Under the pieces are notes generated by a model. The model saw only the letters and a list, made by a program, of their open reading frames with translations. It did no database searches and was not told the DNA's origin. DNA of 64,000 nt, taken from NCBI GenBank assembly GCA_038501625.1, contig JAZAYU010000010.1:11743604-11807603 (forward strand), written 5' to 3'. Of the stretch, positions 46,861-59,353 are shown piece by piece (the first letter of the stretch is position 1; every line of letters begins with the position of its first letter). The DNA comes from Corbicula japonica. Lineage: Eukaryota; Mollusca; Bivalvia; Venerida; Cyrenidae. Both the position numbers and the translations under genes were made by a program.

Positions 46861-49334
46861 ATAATTATACGTGTGAACCGATTCATATCACATGCTGCTA
46901 CAAAGACGAAACCTTTTTAATTTACCAAACATTTAAACTAATGTTTCAAGTAACTGCACCCCTTAATTGACATTGAATAAACATTAATTTGTCAGAGTCG
47001 CTTCTTTCACGGGATAAAATTCATCTCAAAAAAATTTAAAAAAGGATTGGTTTCAATGACAGAAACCAACAAAACAAAATTTCTAAATCTGAAATTGAAT
47101 ATAAACATATTTTTTTCTAAATTGAACAGAGCGCACATTATTTATCGAACAGCTTTTCACATTTCTCTAAATCCAACAATTTCAGAGTAGACGATAAGAT
47201 ATAAGTTTCACTTTGTTGTCGGCAGAGACTTGTTACATGTGATCGATATGCATTGTTTGTTTCATGTTCATGAGTCTGTTAAATGAGTAAGGGTATATTT
47301 TCAAACTATTTTTCAAATATGACACTTTTTAACCTAATGCTTAATAGATATATTATTTTGCCATTTTATAAAATTATTGGGCTGTTGTTAATCTGCAATA
47401 CTCCATTGGAGTCCTAAATCCCAAGGAGAACTTGCTGTTACAGCAGTTACGTTTACTAAGAATGAAATATGACAATCTTAGATCTAGTATAAAATATAGA
47501 TTTATTTAAAAAAGAATGCATATTTAATTATAAAAAGGTTTCGTTTCGATAAAATTAGACAACATCAACACATTCAATGTATATATTTTAATACACCGAT
47601 ATAATTCTGAAATACAGTTACTGTTAAATGTATCGATGTTTTAGTTCTCAATAAACGTTTTTGTTGAGTTTTTTTGATAACATGCGTTAAACTTCAAAAA
47701 TTAAATTTAAATGTTCACCTTAGACAGCTATCGCATGTTTCAATTAAATGCAATATAATTTAGTTTTGGAGTGGAAAAGAAGCACAGTCATTATTCTCAA
47801 CGAAATTCTGGACTGGTTGCAGAAATAAAACTTTAAGCTACATGTACAAGATCTGTTGTGAACTTTAGAAAGTGTGTTACATTCCTTAAAACTGTTTTAT
47901 TCCTGTTTATGTTATTTGCTAACAATAATAATTAAACAATAATATTTTTATGAGGCATTAAACTGTTTATTACGATTTTCAACGCTTTATTGCAGTTATT
48001 GCTAGACTGCAATACAAACGCATTTATTTTACTGTTTACATTTACCATGGACTTTAAGTTATTTATGAAAGAGCTTGAATTACGTATTTTAATCTTGTTT
48101 CTAAGAGCAAAGGTTCTTCTCAAACGTACAAGTCGAAGATACTCAATTTAAGCTCACCATAGAAAGATGTTCAAAGAGCAATTGGTAAAGATTTAAAATT
48201 CCAAAGATTCGACATGCCGTTTCCAATTATTATACACGGCGGGATTATCAACCGCATTGGATAGATTGCCGTCTTCCGATTAAATTTCAAGAACCACTAA
48301 TTTTGAATGACATCTAATGACGGAGAATATTTTTATGTGTTTCGCTCGTCTGGACCATATTGGAGTTTACAGATACTTTCGTCATTTTCGAGAACATCAT
48401 TGCAAAAATATCTTAAATTCATAACGCTATAAAGAACAATCATATTTCCAGTGAAAGCGACAGTCACACTCTTGTAGTTTAACTATTATCTACAGTCATC
48501 AGTTCATTTTGCGTTGCGTTCTGGTAAAAGATTTCCAGAATGTTTAAAAAACTCATCTAATATATCTACCTTCGTTTAATATTCCACTGACGTATTTTCT
48601 TTTGCAATTGTCTAAGTCCTTGGGAGGACAAGGAATTTAACTGATTTTTTTAGCTCTTTTTTCTCAATGTTAGGATTGATGGCAAAGTTTTTAAAAGGCG
48701 AACTGAACGAAAGTCTCGTACTTCGCAATTGAGCAGTGAGAGTATCTGAGCAGTAATATAAGAAAACATCTTTTATCTGACAAAAAAACGGAAATAAAGC
48801 TAAAGGTATCATTAAATTTTGGTATTTGATTTTTTCCCATTTTTTTTTGGAAGAACGTATTTCATTTAAACAATATTCTGAGCCTCTGGACCGGATTTTG
48901 CTGCGTTACTGGACGGACGTGATGGTCGTCGTGCAAAGGAGAAAAAAAACAACAATGAATAACACATTAAGATAATTATTTTCGTTTTGTTAAAACAAAT
49001 ACCCGTATGTAAAAACTCTACTATAAATAGTTTATTTTTTGAACATAAAGAATAATCTTTACCAAACACAACTCAAAATCGATTTTCAAATTTTACGCAT
49101 CATTTTCATATCTTGAACATTAAATGTATGTAACCGCCTATATTTTTCTAACCGAGAAAATGGACTAACATAAGATTCCTTCGGAAACTTGTTTCCAGAT
49201 TCTCATACCTAATTGTTACTTTATACGTTTATGTACTTGTAACATGCTATATGGTAAATAAATATTGTTTAAACAAAAATATTCTGTTGGCGGATCAAGT
49301 AAAATGTAAGGCATAAATCCTCAGTAGAAAAGTG
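46861..49334. other. AT-rich DNA, nothing recognised
   Basis: A slightly less AT-rich segment at about 48878-48938 has an open frame but no splice acceptor or recognisable domain. The rest is featureless. Confidence 0.5.
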
Positions 49335-49495
49335 ATAAACCATTTCGAAGTGTACAAATAGATGAAAAAGAAACTTTGAAATATAAAAATATTGCAGGCT
49401 CGGTCTGATTGAGTCTGTTCATGGGAAGTAATGGACATGCATATTACTGCCCACGCCGCCTAGCCCCGGGTTGAGCGAAACTCAAATTTTACACC
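49335..49495 (+). repeat. Family B repeat copy
   Basis: AATATAAAAATATTGCAGGC, TCGGTCTGATTGAGTCTGTTC, GCATATTACTGCCCACGCCG and CTAGCCCCGGGTTGAGCG occur in order. This copy shows the 3' part of the family clearly. Confidence 0.75.
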
Positions 49496-49564
49496 AATAA
49501 ACAGTACAATTTTTATCCATCCCAAACGATTGTACGCATATGGCGGTGTTCAGTTATGAAATAT

Positions 49565-49740
49565 TAAGCATTATCGGCTATAGACGATAATGCCATTTAT
49601 AGAAGGAATAAATTAATATTGATGCTTTAAGAAAGGGACGTAAATCATGATGAATGATTTAGTAATACATTTTTGAGTTATCTTTTGATGACGTATTCTT
49701 TGACGTCATCAGCACATGTAAGCTAGGAACGAAAATGGCA
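49565..49740. repeat. 176-bp box, solo copy
   Basis: The box opens with a near-perfect 26-bp palindrome (GCATTATCG..CTATAG..CGATAATGC) and closes with CTAGGAACGAAAATGGCA. The same box sits inside each 1288-bp unit at 52126-52301 and 53414-53589. The surrounding sequence differs, so it is a separate movable or duplicated block. AATGCCATTT near its start and AAATGGCATT at its end form a further inverted pair here. Confidence 0.87.
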
Positions 49741-49799
49741 TTGGCATGTTATGAGTAGAAGGAAAGCTTTTCCCAATTAAAATATGTTTGAAATTTAGA

Positions 49800-51400
49800 G
49801 AAATCGTATAATTGGTACTTACGGCCTTGGACTTGTGGATTGCAAGTCAATATTGATTGAATTGATTGATTGATAATTGATTGAATTTAGTTTATTTATT
49901 TATTTATTTTTGTCGTCTGTACAATTTGGTACTTACGACGGACTTGTTGATTACAAGTCATTATTTGATTGATTTTATATTTGATTTAATTTAATTTGAT
50001 ATGATTTGATTTGATTTATTTATTTATTTCTGTGTGGAATCACCAACAGTTTCATTTTTTGTCGTTTGTACAAATTGGTACTTACGGCCTTGGACTTGTG
50101 GATTACAAGTCAATATTGAGTTGAGTTGATTGAGTTGAATTGATTGAAATGATAGATAATTGATTGCTTTTATTTTATTTTATTTTGTCGTTTGTACAAT
50201 TGGTACTTACGATCTTAGACTTGATTTAATTTGATATGATTTGATTTGATTTATTTATTTCTGTTTGGAATCACCAACAGTTTTATTTTTTGTCGTTTGT
50301 ACAAATTGGTACTTACGGCCAAGTTGGACTTGTGGATTACAAGTCAATATTGAGTTGAGTTGATTGAGTTGAATTGATTGAAATGATAGATAATTGATTG
50401 CTTTTAGTTTATTTTATTTTGTCGTTTGTACAACTGGTACTTACGATCTTAGACTTGATTTAATTTGATATGATTTGATTTGATTTATTTATTTCTGTTT
50501 GGAATCACCAACAATTTTATTTTTTGTCGTTTGTACAAATTGGTACTTACGGCCAAGTTGGACTTGTGGATTACAAGTCAATATTGAGTTGAGTTGATTG
50601 AGTTGAATTGATTGAAATGATAGATAATTAATTGCTTTGAGTTTATTTTATTTTGTCGTTTGTACAATTGGTACTTACGATCTTAGACTTGATTTAATTT
50701 GATATGATTTGATTTGAATTTATATAATGTTTGGAATCACCAACGGTTTCATTTTTGTCGTTCGTACAAATTGGTACTTACGGCCTTGGACTTGTGGATT
50801 ACAAGTCAATATTGAGTTGAGTTGAATTGATTGAATTGATAGATAATTGATTGATTTAAGTTTATTTTGTCGTTTGTACAATTGGTACTTACGATCTTAG
50901 ACTTGATTTAATTTGATATGATTTGATTCGAATTTATAAATAATGTTGTGAATCACCAACAGTCTCAATTTTTGTCGTTTGTACAAATTGGTACTTACGG
51001 CCTTGGACTTGTGGATTACAAGTCAATATTGAGTTGGGTTGATTGAGTTGAATTGATTGATTGATTGATTGATAAGTGATTGATTTTAATTTATTTTATT
51101 TTGTCGTTTGTACAATTGGTACTTACGATCTTAGACTTGATTGCAAGTCAATATTGATTGATTTGATTTGATATTTCATTGATTGTATGATGATTGATTT
51201 ATTTAAGTTTAAATCCTTCGTTTAAAAAAAATGCTACTTAAAAGTTTGACTTGCTGATTACGAGTCAATATTGATTGGCTGATTGATTGATGATTAATTG
51301 ATTTAAGTTAAATTCTTTGGTATGTACAGTTGGTACTTGCGGCTTTGGACTTGTTAATTACAAGTAAATATTGATGGATTGATTTTTAAGGTGATTGATT
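49800..51400. repeat. Satellite-like array of about 234-bp dimeric units
   Basis: The anchor GTCGTTTGTACAA followed by CTTACGATCTTAGACTTG falls at 50187, 50421, 50655, 50869 and 51103, giving periods of 234, 234, 214 and 234. Between these lies a second half-unit with GTCGTTTGTACAAATTGGTA, CTTACGGCC and GGATTACAAGTCAATATTG. Each repeat is therefore a dimer of related halves separated by TTGATTTGATTTATTT and TTGAGTTGATTGAGTT filler. The outer units at 49.8-50.1 kb and 51.1-51.4 kb are more diverged. No coding content. Confidence 0.9.
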
Positions 51401-51750
51401 GACTGATAACTGTTGTGATTGACATCTGAAGGATATATGATTTGGGTTTGGGTATAAGGCCAAAACACTCGGCTTTCAAACTACAAATTTGCATTCTAGT
51501 GGTCTGTTTTTACCCAACGGTGTACATTTGTCGCTTGTCGAAATGACATATTTTTGTTAACAATTCAATCTGCTCTGGAATCATTTCAGACGAGCCCGAA
51601 TTCTATACATGTACTCGACCGTATAAATTGTTAATAAGGCCTGGCAGTATTGAAAGTTTATTTAAATTTCTGGAATGAACACCTTTTGATAGTCATGTCA
51701 AAAATTTTTATTGTTGGCGTGAGCGCAACTGGCGCTCATTGGCAGAAAAA
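51401..51750. other. Spacer ending in a hairpin
   Basis: GTCAAAAATTTTTATTG near 51696 is mirrored by CAGAAAAATTTTGACA at 51743-51758, and inside it GAGCGCAACTGGCGCTC forms a smaller stem. The right arm of this hairpin is where the 1288-bp repeat begins. Confidence 0.65.
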
Positions 51751-54705
51751 TTTTGACATTTAATCCATGAAAATTGGATTGATTAACATTTGATTGATTA
51801 TTTATTTTATTGATTATTGATTTTACTGCCGTTTGATTGGTATTTGATTTAATTGACATTTAATCGATAATTGATTTGATTGATAATTGATTTGAATGAC
51901 ATTTGTTTGATGATAATTGATTATTGATTTGATCGATTATTGATTTGATTGATTAATTATTGGATTATCATTTGATTAATTATTGGATTATCATTTGATT
52001 AACTTAACATTGAAATTTGATAAAACTTGAACTTTGATGATTATTGTCGACTGCCAGGCCATATTATGCCAAATATAAAACAGTTATACATGGTTACTAT
52101 GTTGTTGAATTTATTTCCGAGATAATAAGCATTATCGGCTATAGACGATAATGCCATTTATAGAAGGAATAAATTAATATTGATGCTTTAAGAAAGGGAC
52201 GTAAATCATGATGAATGATTTAGTAATACATTTTTGAGTTATCTTTTGATGACGTATTCTTTGACGTCATCAGCACATGTAAGCTAGGAACGAAAATGGC
52301 ACCCACCCACCCACCCTTAAATTCATTTTTTGAGTGAACGTGGCTGCTCTCCTTTTTTCTGTACTTTTTCAGATTCACAAAATCAGCGTCTCCTAGATCA
52401 AGCCAATCTAGTTTCTCCGGTTCCAGTTTTGTGTTACGATCCCCATCATGTCAGGCGGTCGACATCACGCCACGTCAGACAGTCGGTTTAATATTTGATG
52501 CTGTGCATAAGAGACTTTTCGTCGTGTTCGTGGAAAATCACAAAATCAGCGAAACCCGTATCAAGCCAATCTGGTTTCTCCGGTTCTTGATGTGCGTTAA
52601 GACTCCCATCACGACAGGCGGTCGACACCACACCAAGTCAGGCAGTCGGCGAAATGTTATATGCTATGCATAATAGACTTTTTCGTCATGCTAATGGAAA
52701 ATTGACAATTAATAAAATCAGCGATACACGTATCAAGCAAATCTGGTTTCTCCGGTTCTTGATGTGTGTTAAGACCCCCATCACGACAGGAGGTCAACAC
52801 CATACCACGTCAGGCAGTCGACAGAATGTTTGATGCTGTGCATAATAGACTTTGAGAATATGAACTTTAAATGTGAATTTATCTTCAGTGATAAATTTCA
52901 ATTTGTCAATGCACTTATATCCATATATACTGTTTGGAATCTCCAACAGATATAGAATGAATTCCTTCCCCTTTGTACATTTGGTCCCTACGACATTGAC
53001 ATGTTGATTACATGTCAGTATTGATGAATGCAGAAAATTTTTGACATTTAATCCATGAAAATTGGATTGATTAACATTTGATTGATTATTTATTTTATTG
53101 ATTATTGATTTTACTGCCGTTTGATTGGTATTTGATTTAATTGACATTTAATCGATAATTGATTTGATTGATAATTGATTTGAATGACATTTGTTTGATG
53201 ATAATTGATTATTGATTTGATCGATTATTGATTTGATTGATTAATTATTGGATTATCATTTGATTAATTATTGGATTATCATTTGATTAACTTAACATTG
53301 AAATTTGATAAAACTTGAACTTTGATGATTATTGTCGACTGCCAGGCCATATTATGCCAAATATAAAACAGTTATACATGGTTACTATGTTGTTGAATTT
53401 ATTTCCGAGATAATAAGCATTATCGGCTATAGACGATAATGCCATTTATAGAAGGAATAAATTAATATTGATGCTTTAAGAAAGGGACGTAAATCATGAT
53501 GAATGATTTAGTAATACATTTTTGAGTTATCTTTTGATGACGTATTCTTTGACGTCATCAGCACATGTAAGCTAGGAACGAAAATGGCACCCACCCACCC
53601 ACCCTTAAATTCATTTTTTGAGTGAACGTGGCTGCTCTCCTTTTTTCTGTACTTTTTCAGATTCACAAAATCAGCGTCTCCTAGATCAAGCCAATCTAGT
53701 TTCTCCGGTTCCAGTTTTGTGTTACGATCCCCATCATGTCAGGCGGTCGACATCACGCCACGTCAGACAGTCGGTTTAATATTTGATGCTGTGCATAAGA
53801 GACTTTTCGTCGTGTTCGTGGAAAATCACAAAATCAGCGAAACCCGTATCAAGCCAATCTGGTTTCTCCGGTTCTTGATGTGCGTTAAGACTCCCATCAC
53901 GACAGGCGGTCGACACCACACCAAGTCAGGCAGTCGGCGAAATGTTATATGCTATGCATAATAGACTTTTTCGTCATGCTAATGGAAAATTGACAATTAA
54001 TAAAATCAGCGATACACGTATCAAGCAAATCTGGTTTCTCCGGTTCTTGATGTGTGTTAAGACCCCCATCACGACAGGAGGTCAACACCATACCACGTCA
54101 GGCAGTCGACAGAATGTTTGATGCTGTGCATAATAGACTTTGAGAATATGAACTTTAAATGTGAATTTATCTTCAGTGATAAATTTCAATTTGTCAATGC
54201 ACTTATATCCATATATACTGTTTGGAATCTCCAACAGATATAGAATGAATTCCTTCCCCTTTGTACATTTGGTCCCTACGACATTGACATGTTGATTACA
54301 TGTCAGTATTGATGAATGCAGAAAATTTTTGACATTTAATCCATGAAAATTGGATTGATTAACATTTGATTGATTATTTATTTTATTGATTATTGATTTT
54401 ACTGCCGTTTGATTGGTATTTGATTTAATTGACATTTAATCGATAATTGATTTGATTGATAATTGATTTGAATGACATTTGTTTGATGATAATTGATTAT
54501 TGATTTGATCGATTATTGATTTGATTGATTAATTATTGGATTATCATTTGATTAATTATTGGATTATCATTTGATTAACTTAACATTGAAATTTGATAAA
54601 ACTTGAACTTTGATGATTATTGTCGACTGCCAGGCCATATTATGCCAAATATAAAACAGTTATACATGGTTACTATGTTGTTGAATTTATTTCCGAGATA
54701 AATAC
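51751..54705. repeat. 1288-bp higher-order tandem repeat, about 2.3 units
   Basis: TTTTGACATTTAATCCATG starts at 51751, 53039 and 54327, exactly 1288 bp apart. Every other anchor I checked keeps the same offset. Each unit contains, in order, a TTGATTGAT-rich segment, the 176-bp box, a CCCACCCACCCACCC tract, three ~165-bp modules and a diverged half-unit of the neighbouring 234-bp array (52925-53030). The third unit stops at about 54705, before the box. Paired open frames of 80 and 117 codons recur identically in units 1 and 2. They have no recognisable domain, so they are by-products of the duplication. Confidence 0.94.
52381..52856. repeat. Three ~165-bp modules inside the first 1288-bp unit
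   Basis: The start AATCAGCG occurs at 52381, 52544 and 52716. Each module carries TCAAGC(C/A)AATCTGGTTTCTC, CCATCA(C/T)GACAGG, GTCAGGCAGTCG and ATGCTGTGCATAATAGACTT. The same set lies 1288 bp further on (53669-54144). These modules are much richer in GC than their surroundings. Confidence 0.88.
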
Positions 54706-56126
54706 ATTTTTGATACAATATTACATTTATTTCAAATAATGTAATGATATTGTTGTCGATTTGATTAAAGTTTAATAACATTATCGGATTTGAAACTACA
54801 AATGATCAGAGATTCCGAAAAAACTTATCGATATTCACTGTTTGTTTTAATTCAAAGGAGCCTGTTGACTTAGTTAAGCTTTGTTTGTTAAGATTTGATT
54901 GTTCTGGTAAGAGACTGTTACTTTCATATTTTCTAGGAAGTAAGGTATAGGTTTGCAAACTCTACTAGCAGAAGAAATTTCATTACAATCGTTTCGTTGG
55001 TTTTGCTGTCTTTCTTAAATTACGTCTTTAATGAATAATGAAAGAATTAAGCCTATATCATCCTTTCATTATGGTTCTTTGTACATCAATTAGGTCTGAC
55101 CTCATTATCTGAGTTCAATGAATATATTTGCTTGTACTGAGCTTAAGAACTTTCTATTTGTTATTGAACTGATGAAGTAATTGTGCATAATCTCTGAAGA
55201 TAAAGTGTAATCTCATTGTGTAAAAATAACGGAATATAGGAATTCCGTAATAAAAAGGCTTCCTGAAAACTTGATTATTGCATGAATACGATTTTCTTCA
55301 CTTATAAAACTAATCAGGGTCATGAATAGCAACATGTCTCTTTCAATGACAGTTTTCATTAAACTGAGCAAATTTTGAATAGAGCATGTAATAGTAGTGA
55401 CAAGGGCAATCAAGTTCGTTTCTCCGATCGCCACATAGCGTCAAACGTTTATCGAAAAAATACTGTATAAATTATGTAAAATTAACAACATAAAAATGGC
55501 AAAAACAAAATGGCCTTCTTATTTAATGGGTTAACACCAACAGTGTAATTATCTCTTCAGACGTAAACTAACATTGGTTGTGGAAATATTAATCATAACA
55601 AATACAATACAATAATATTTCCATGTATGTATACATGTATATCTAAATTGTTAAAGTTACGTAACTTAATAAGAGAAGTAAAATTCGGTCAAATAAGTTG
55701 ATTTTCTTTCGCCTAATTATGTTATTCATATTAATTCATGTACTTTTTAGATTTATGATACTACAGAATATGGCAGTTATTTGCAACGATAGGGTTATTT
55801 GTTTTCATGTTCATGTTAACTTAAAGTTAAGAAATTAATATACTAGACAATATTAATCTGGGTTTGTCAAATTAATTTCATAATTATCCAGCGAATGCCC
55901 ATAAATATCTTAATACTGGAAAAAGTTGTCTTTCTCTATTTAGTGTTTTTAGTACGAAAGTATTAATCTTAATGTCGTGCCAGCTTAATGGAGTGGTCGC
56001 TTAATGAGAATGAAGCAAGATTTCCAGAATATAATTGTGGCACTGTTCTACGCCAATATATATTTATCCATCTTTGCGTAATTTATCACTAACGCTGTAC
56101 TTGATATGTATGTACTTATTATTTAC
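54706..56126. other. AT-rich DNA, nothing recognised
   Basis: No feature was recognised. Confidence 0.5.
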
Positions 56127-56128
56127 TA

Positions 56129-57089
56129 CAGGAAAACTTCGAAAACTCGAACATCGAAAACTCGAGCACTCGGCAAAACTCGAAGTAGTTTTGCTGGTCC
56201 CGGCAATTTTCTTATATATTCTATATAAAAATACCATGGAAAACTCGAACTTTAAAAACTCGAATTCTCGAGGACAGGTGTCGGTCCCTTGAAGCATATT
56301 TCTTCTTTGTTTGTATTGAAAAACTCGAGTAATAAACGACTGATAAATTTTTTGCACCTCGCGGGAGTAATTGGTAAATGGTGACTAGTGGTTTTCACAC
56401 GTTGTGACGGGTTATAATTGGCAGTTTATTGTCAATCGCCAGTGTCTATTGTGTTTTAATCGATCTGATTAAAGCACAGAAAGAGAAGCCGGCATGTTGT
56501 GTGCTTTGTCGAGACAACGCATCAAAGAAAATTTCAACAGGACATAGAATATGAAACAAAGCTCGCTTGAGGACTTCTATACGTTGTAAATGGAACAGTT
56601 AAATATCAAAAATGTGCTGTTAAATGTGCTACTGTTTAGTTAGTTGTTTAAACTTGTATTTTATTTTAATATAAAAGTTTAAGCTCAAATAAAAGAATAT
56701 GAAATGAGGTTGTTTGTTGTTTTTTTATGTTGACGGGACCTAGTAAATTTTACATGCGTATAAAAATAACGACGCACCGTTTGTAAAGTATACTAGTTCT
56801 TGGACAATGTCAAAACGAAAGGTTTAAAAAGCAGTTTTCTTGAAAAATACCTCAAAAATGTTTTGCAAACAGATATAAAGGTTTAAAGAAAATACAATGT
56901 GAAATGAATCCTTTATTAATTTAGCTGATATTCAGATAACGTACTCAACAACAAGTAACATACATGTGTTTATACGACTTGACTTAAAAATCGGACCTCA
57001 TAAAGTGAAGCTTCGAAAACTCGAGCACCATGGAAAACTCGAACATTTTCATAATCCCCTTGAGTATTCGAGTTTTCGAAGTTTTACTG
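56129..57089. mobile_element. Tigger/pogo-like non-autonomous DNA element
   Basis: The left end is CAGGAAAACTTCGAAAACTC. The right end, in reverse, is CAGTAAAACTTCGAAAACTC. TA lies on both sides (56127-56128 and 57090-57091), the duplication expected of the Tc1/mariner-pogo group. Subterminal AAAACTCGA motifs recur at both ends, including CATGGAAAACTCGAAC near 56233 and 57030. The CAGT..ACCTCGA-type start is familiar from Tigger-derived MITEs. No transposase frame. Two separate solo ends brought together by chance are a less likely reading. Confidence 0.75.
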
Positions 57090-57091
57090 TA

Positions 57092-57889
57092 GTTAAATTC
57101 CACAATATTGTTAGGAAAAGATGTGAAATTTGCGTATCAGAAATACAATGTCATATGTTATACTGTTTTTGTTGATAAAGTGACAAAGAGTTAAATCTAT
57201 AAAATAATTTAAATTATTTTTACCATAAGGTTCTATACTATTAATAATAAGAAAAATATCAATGCAAATGAAAACACACGAAACTATGTTTTTTGTGGTT
57301 CTTTCTTCATATTTAATATTTCACTCTAAACCCATTTTTTTTCCATAATATACTTAATTTATAAAGTGAGAATTTTTAAAATGTTTTGAAGCGAACTTTT
57401 TCTACTCTTTTTAAGCCATTTCCAGTTATTAACTTAAAACTTTTAACATGTTTACATCTGACATTGTTAACCTGAGAATTATAGCATGTGGCTCTTGCAT
57501 GGGAAGAGAACTGTATTTCTTCAGTTTTCATTTTGTGTCTTCAGACTACCTTTGGCATACCTTGTAGAAGTTCATAACACACCTGTACTGTTTTATAACA
57601 CTCTCGTAAATGGAAAAAAACTCTATTGTTTTCAACTTGAAGTTAATCTTGTCCATAATTTTGGTGGAATGGTGCATGATTTTTATAAGTCTTGTGAAAC
57701 TAATACCATAACAGTATATAGGTATCCAGTATTAATCGTTAATCTACTGAAAAAATGCTAACAGCTAACACAATATAAGCATTAATGTATAAGTATATGT
57801 ATATATAGCCAGTACTGTTATCAGTAAAATAAGCCGTTACCGATTCCACGCAGTGATGATAACGTTTATCAGGGCTATCCGATCAACCT
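57092..57889. other. AT-rich DNA, nothing recognised
   Basis: A 91-codon open frame at 57486-57761 has no recognisable domain or splice context. Confidence 0.5.
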
Positions 57890-58010
57890 GTATGGGGTTG
57901 TCCCAGCTAACTCAGTCGGTAGCGTTGTAGGAATTGCATGGCTAGGCAACGTCGCCGTGACGGTGCGGGTTCGCTCCCCAGTATTGGCAATATCATTTTT
58001 AACCATGGTC
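57890..58010 (+). mobile_element. tRNA-derived SINE head (candidate)
   Basis: CTAACTCAGTCGGTAGCG near 57909 is a good A-box-like segment and GCGGGTTCGCTCCCC near 57966 is B-box-like. The two are about 55 bp apart. The following AGTATTGGCAATATCATTTT resembles the tails after the B boxes at 7.74 kb and 60.45 kb. The acceptor stem does not close, so it is not a tRNA gene. Confidence 0.55.
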
Positions 58011-58617
58011 AGCAATACCTCCATATTTATCACACATATTCACCTTCGAATCCCCTTATTTAAATGTGTTCTTTGCTTTCAAAAATAGGAGATATATAAT
58101 CTTAACTTTTCATGTCATGTGACAAAGCTGCATTGTAACTTTTTTTTACAAATTTATTGATAGCTATAGTTTTATGAATTTGTTATTAAGAATCGAATCA
58201 GATTTGCATCAGAGGAAACTTAGGCACATTTTATAACTAGATCTGTTATTAACATTAACGCCAAGAAAGTTTATGATAACCGAACCTGACCTTTCTCAAG
58301 AAAGTTCATTTGTTTACAGTTATATTTGTTAATGTACGGCACTCAATTTACATTTTTATTAGCATTGAAATTGCCTGAAAGTGCTTTTAGCAAAACGGAA
58401 TCCAAATATTCATAACCCATTAAGTACTAATAAAACACTGATCTAAATTTTAATACGACACCAAATGTGCTAATAAGGTTCCGGTGCAAATCATTACACA
58501 TTTTTTCGGCAGTTCTAATATGTAATTGTTGCGCCCAATTGACGCAGTAATTTGATTTTCGTTTTAATTTGTAATATGCATTTACATAACTATCCATGAG
58601 CAGTTCGTCCAATTCAA
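58011..58617. other. AT-rich DNA, nothing recognised
   Basis: No feature was recognised. Confidence 0.5.
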
Positions 58618-58885
58618 AATTTGCCGTGTTCAGTAGCTTTTACAGTGCCCTTTTCATCTTTAATCACAATAGCGTTGCTTGAGCCGTGTGGTGGCCGTTA
58701 AAATTCTCTCTCACCCCGGCACATTCAACAAGAGCTGTTATCAGTAATATGGTCCTTTGAAGTCCGTTGAGCACGTAAAAACTCGTATATTTGTGGGAAT
58801 ATTGAGTTGAATAATATGCACTTCTATTACAAGTTCTGTTCATGTGCAGGCTCAATCAAACCAAACTTTCAATATTTTGATATTT
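58618..58885 (-). repeat. Family B repeat, longest copy
   Basis: On the minus strand it reads AATATTGAAAGTTTGGTTTG, ATTGAGCCTGCACATGAACA, CTGATAACAGCTCTTGTTGA, CCGGGGTGAGAGAGAATTTT, AACGGCCACCACACGGCTCA and ACGCTATTGTGATTAAAGAT. It thus joins the AATATTGCAGG segment to the GGCCGCCACAC core also found in the tandem modules at 6.4 and 45.4 kb. Open frames over it are chance. Confidence 0.65.
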
Positions 58886-59034
58886 GTCGTGTTTTTGAAG
58901 TATCTTTTTTCATCTATTTCCATTCTGTATTGTTATGATGTAATCAATAAAAGTTTAGTTTAAATCGTCATTTATCATTTCTGGAAAGCATAAAGAAGTC
59001 GGTTCCCATACTACAAGTAGCGTCTGAAAGCATA

Positions 59035-59165
59035 ATTCATACAGTTTATTCAAAAATCAAGAAATACATAAATACTGCATGTCATTTAGATTGAGCCTGT
59101 TCATGGGCGAAACTTGAAATGCATATTACTCTCAACGCCGCCTAGCGCTGGGTTGAGCGCATTTC
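59035..59165 (+). repeat. Family B repeat copy
   Basis: GATTGAGCCTGTTCATGGGC, ATGCATATTACTCTCAACGC and CGCCTAGCGCTGGGTTGAGC match the copies at 49.4 and 61.5 kb. Confidence 0.72.
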
Positions 59166-59181
59166 TGTATTTACACAAATA

Positions 59182-59353
59182 CAATCGAACCTGTATTATG
59201 CAGCCGCCCAAGAGAGTGACTAAAAGTGGCTGCTAAACACAGGCAACTGTTTAAGGCAAAACAGAACAAAATATCCGTTTACGACATATTCAAACTGGCT
59301 GTTTAAGACAAGTGGTTGTTGAATGCAGGTAGCTGCTAAGACATGTTCAATTG
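59182..59353. mobile_element. 172-bp TA-flanked MITE
   Basis: The left end is CAATCGAACCTGTATTATGC. The right end, in reverse, is CAATTGAACATGTCTTAGCA. TA flanks both sides (59180-59181 and 59354-59355). The interior holds TGGCTGCTAAACACAGGCAA and ACTGTTTAAGG motifs in both orientations. It appears to be a mariner-type MITE. Confidence 0.75.

Noticed and set aside
48866..49069. 67-codon minus-strand frame, and a GC-richer stretch at 48878-48938 with an open plus-strand frame
   Set aside because: No splice acceptor, donor or recognisable domain; the base composition alone is not enough.
52431..54435. Pairs of identical 80- and 117-codon frames spaced 1288 bp apart
   Set aside because: Their identity follows from the tandem duplication. 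They overlap internal repeat modules and low-complexity TTGATTGAT sequence and show no domain.
57890..58010. A genuine tRNA gene
   Set aside because: A and B boxes are present, but the acceptor stem does not pair and no anticodon loop can be placed.
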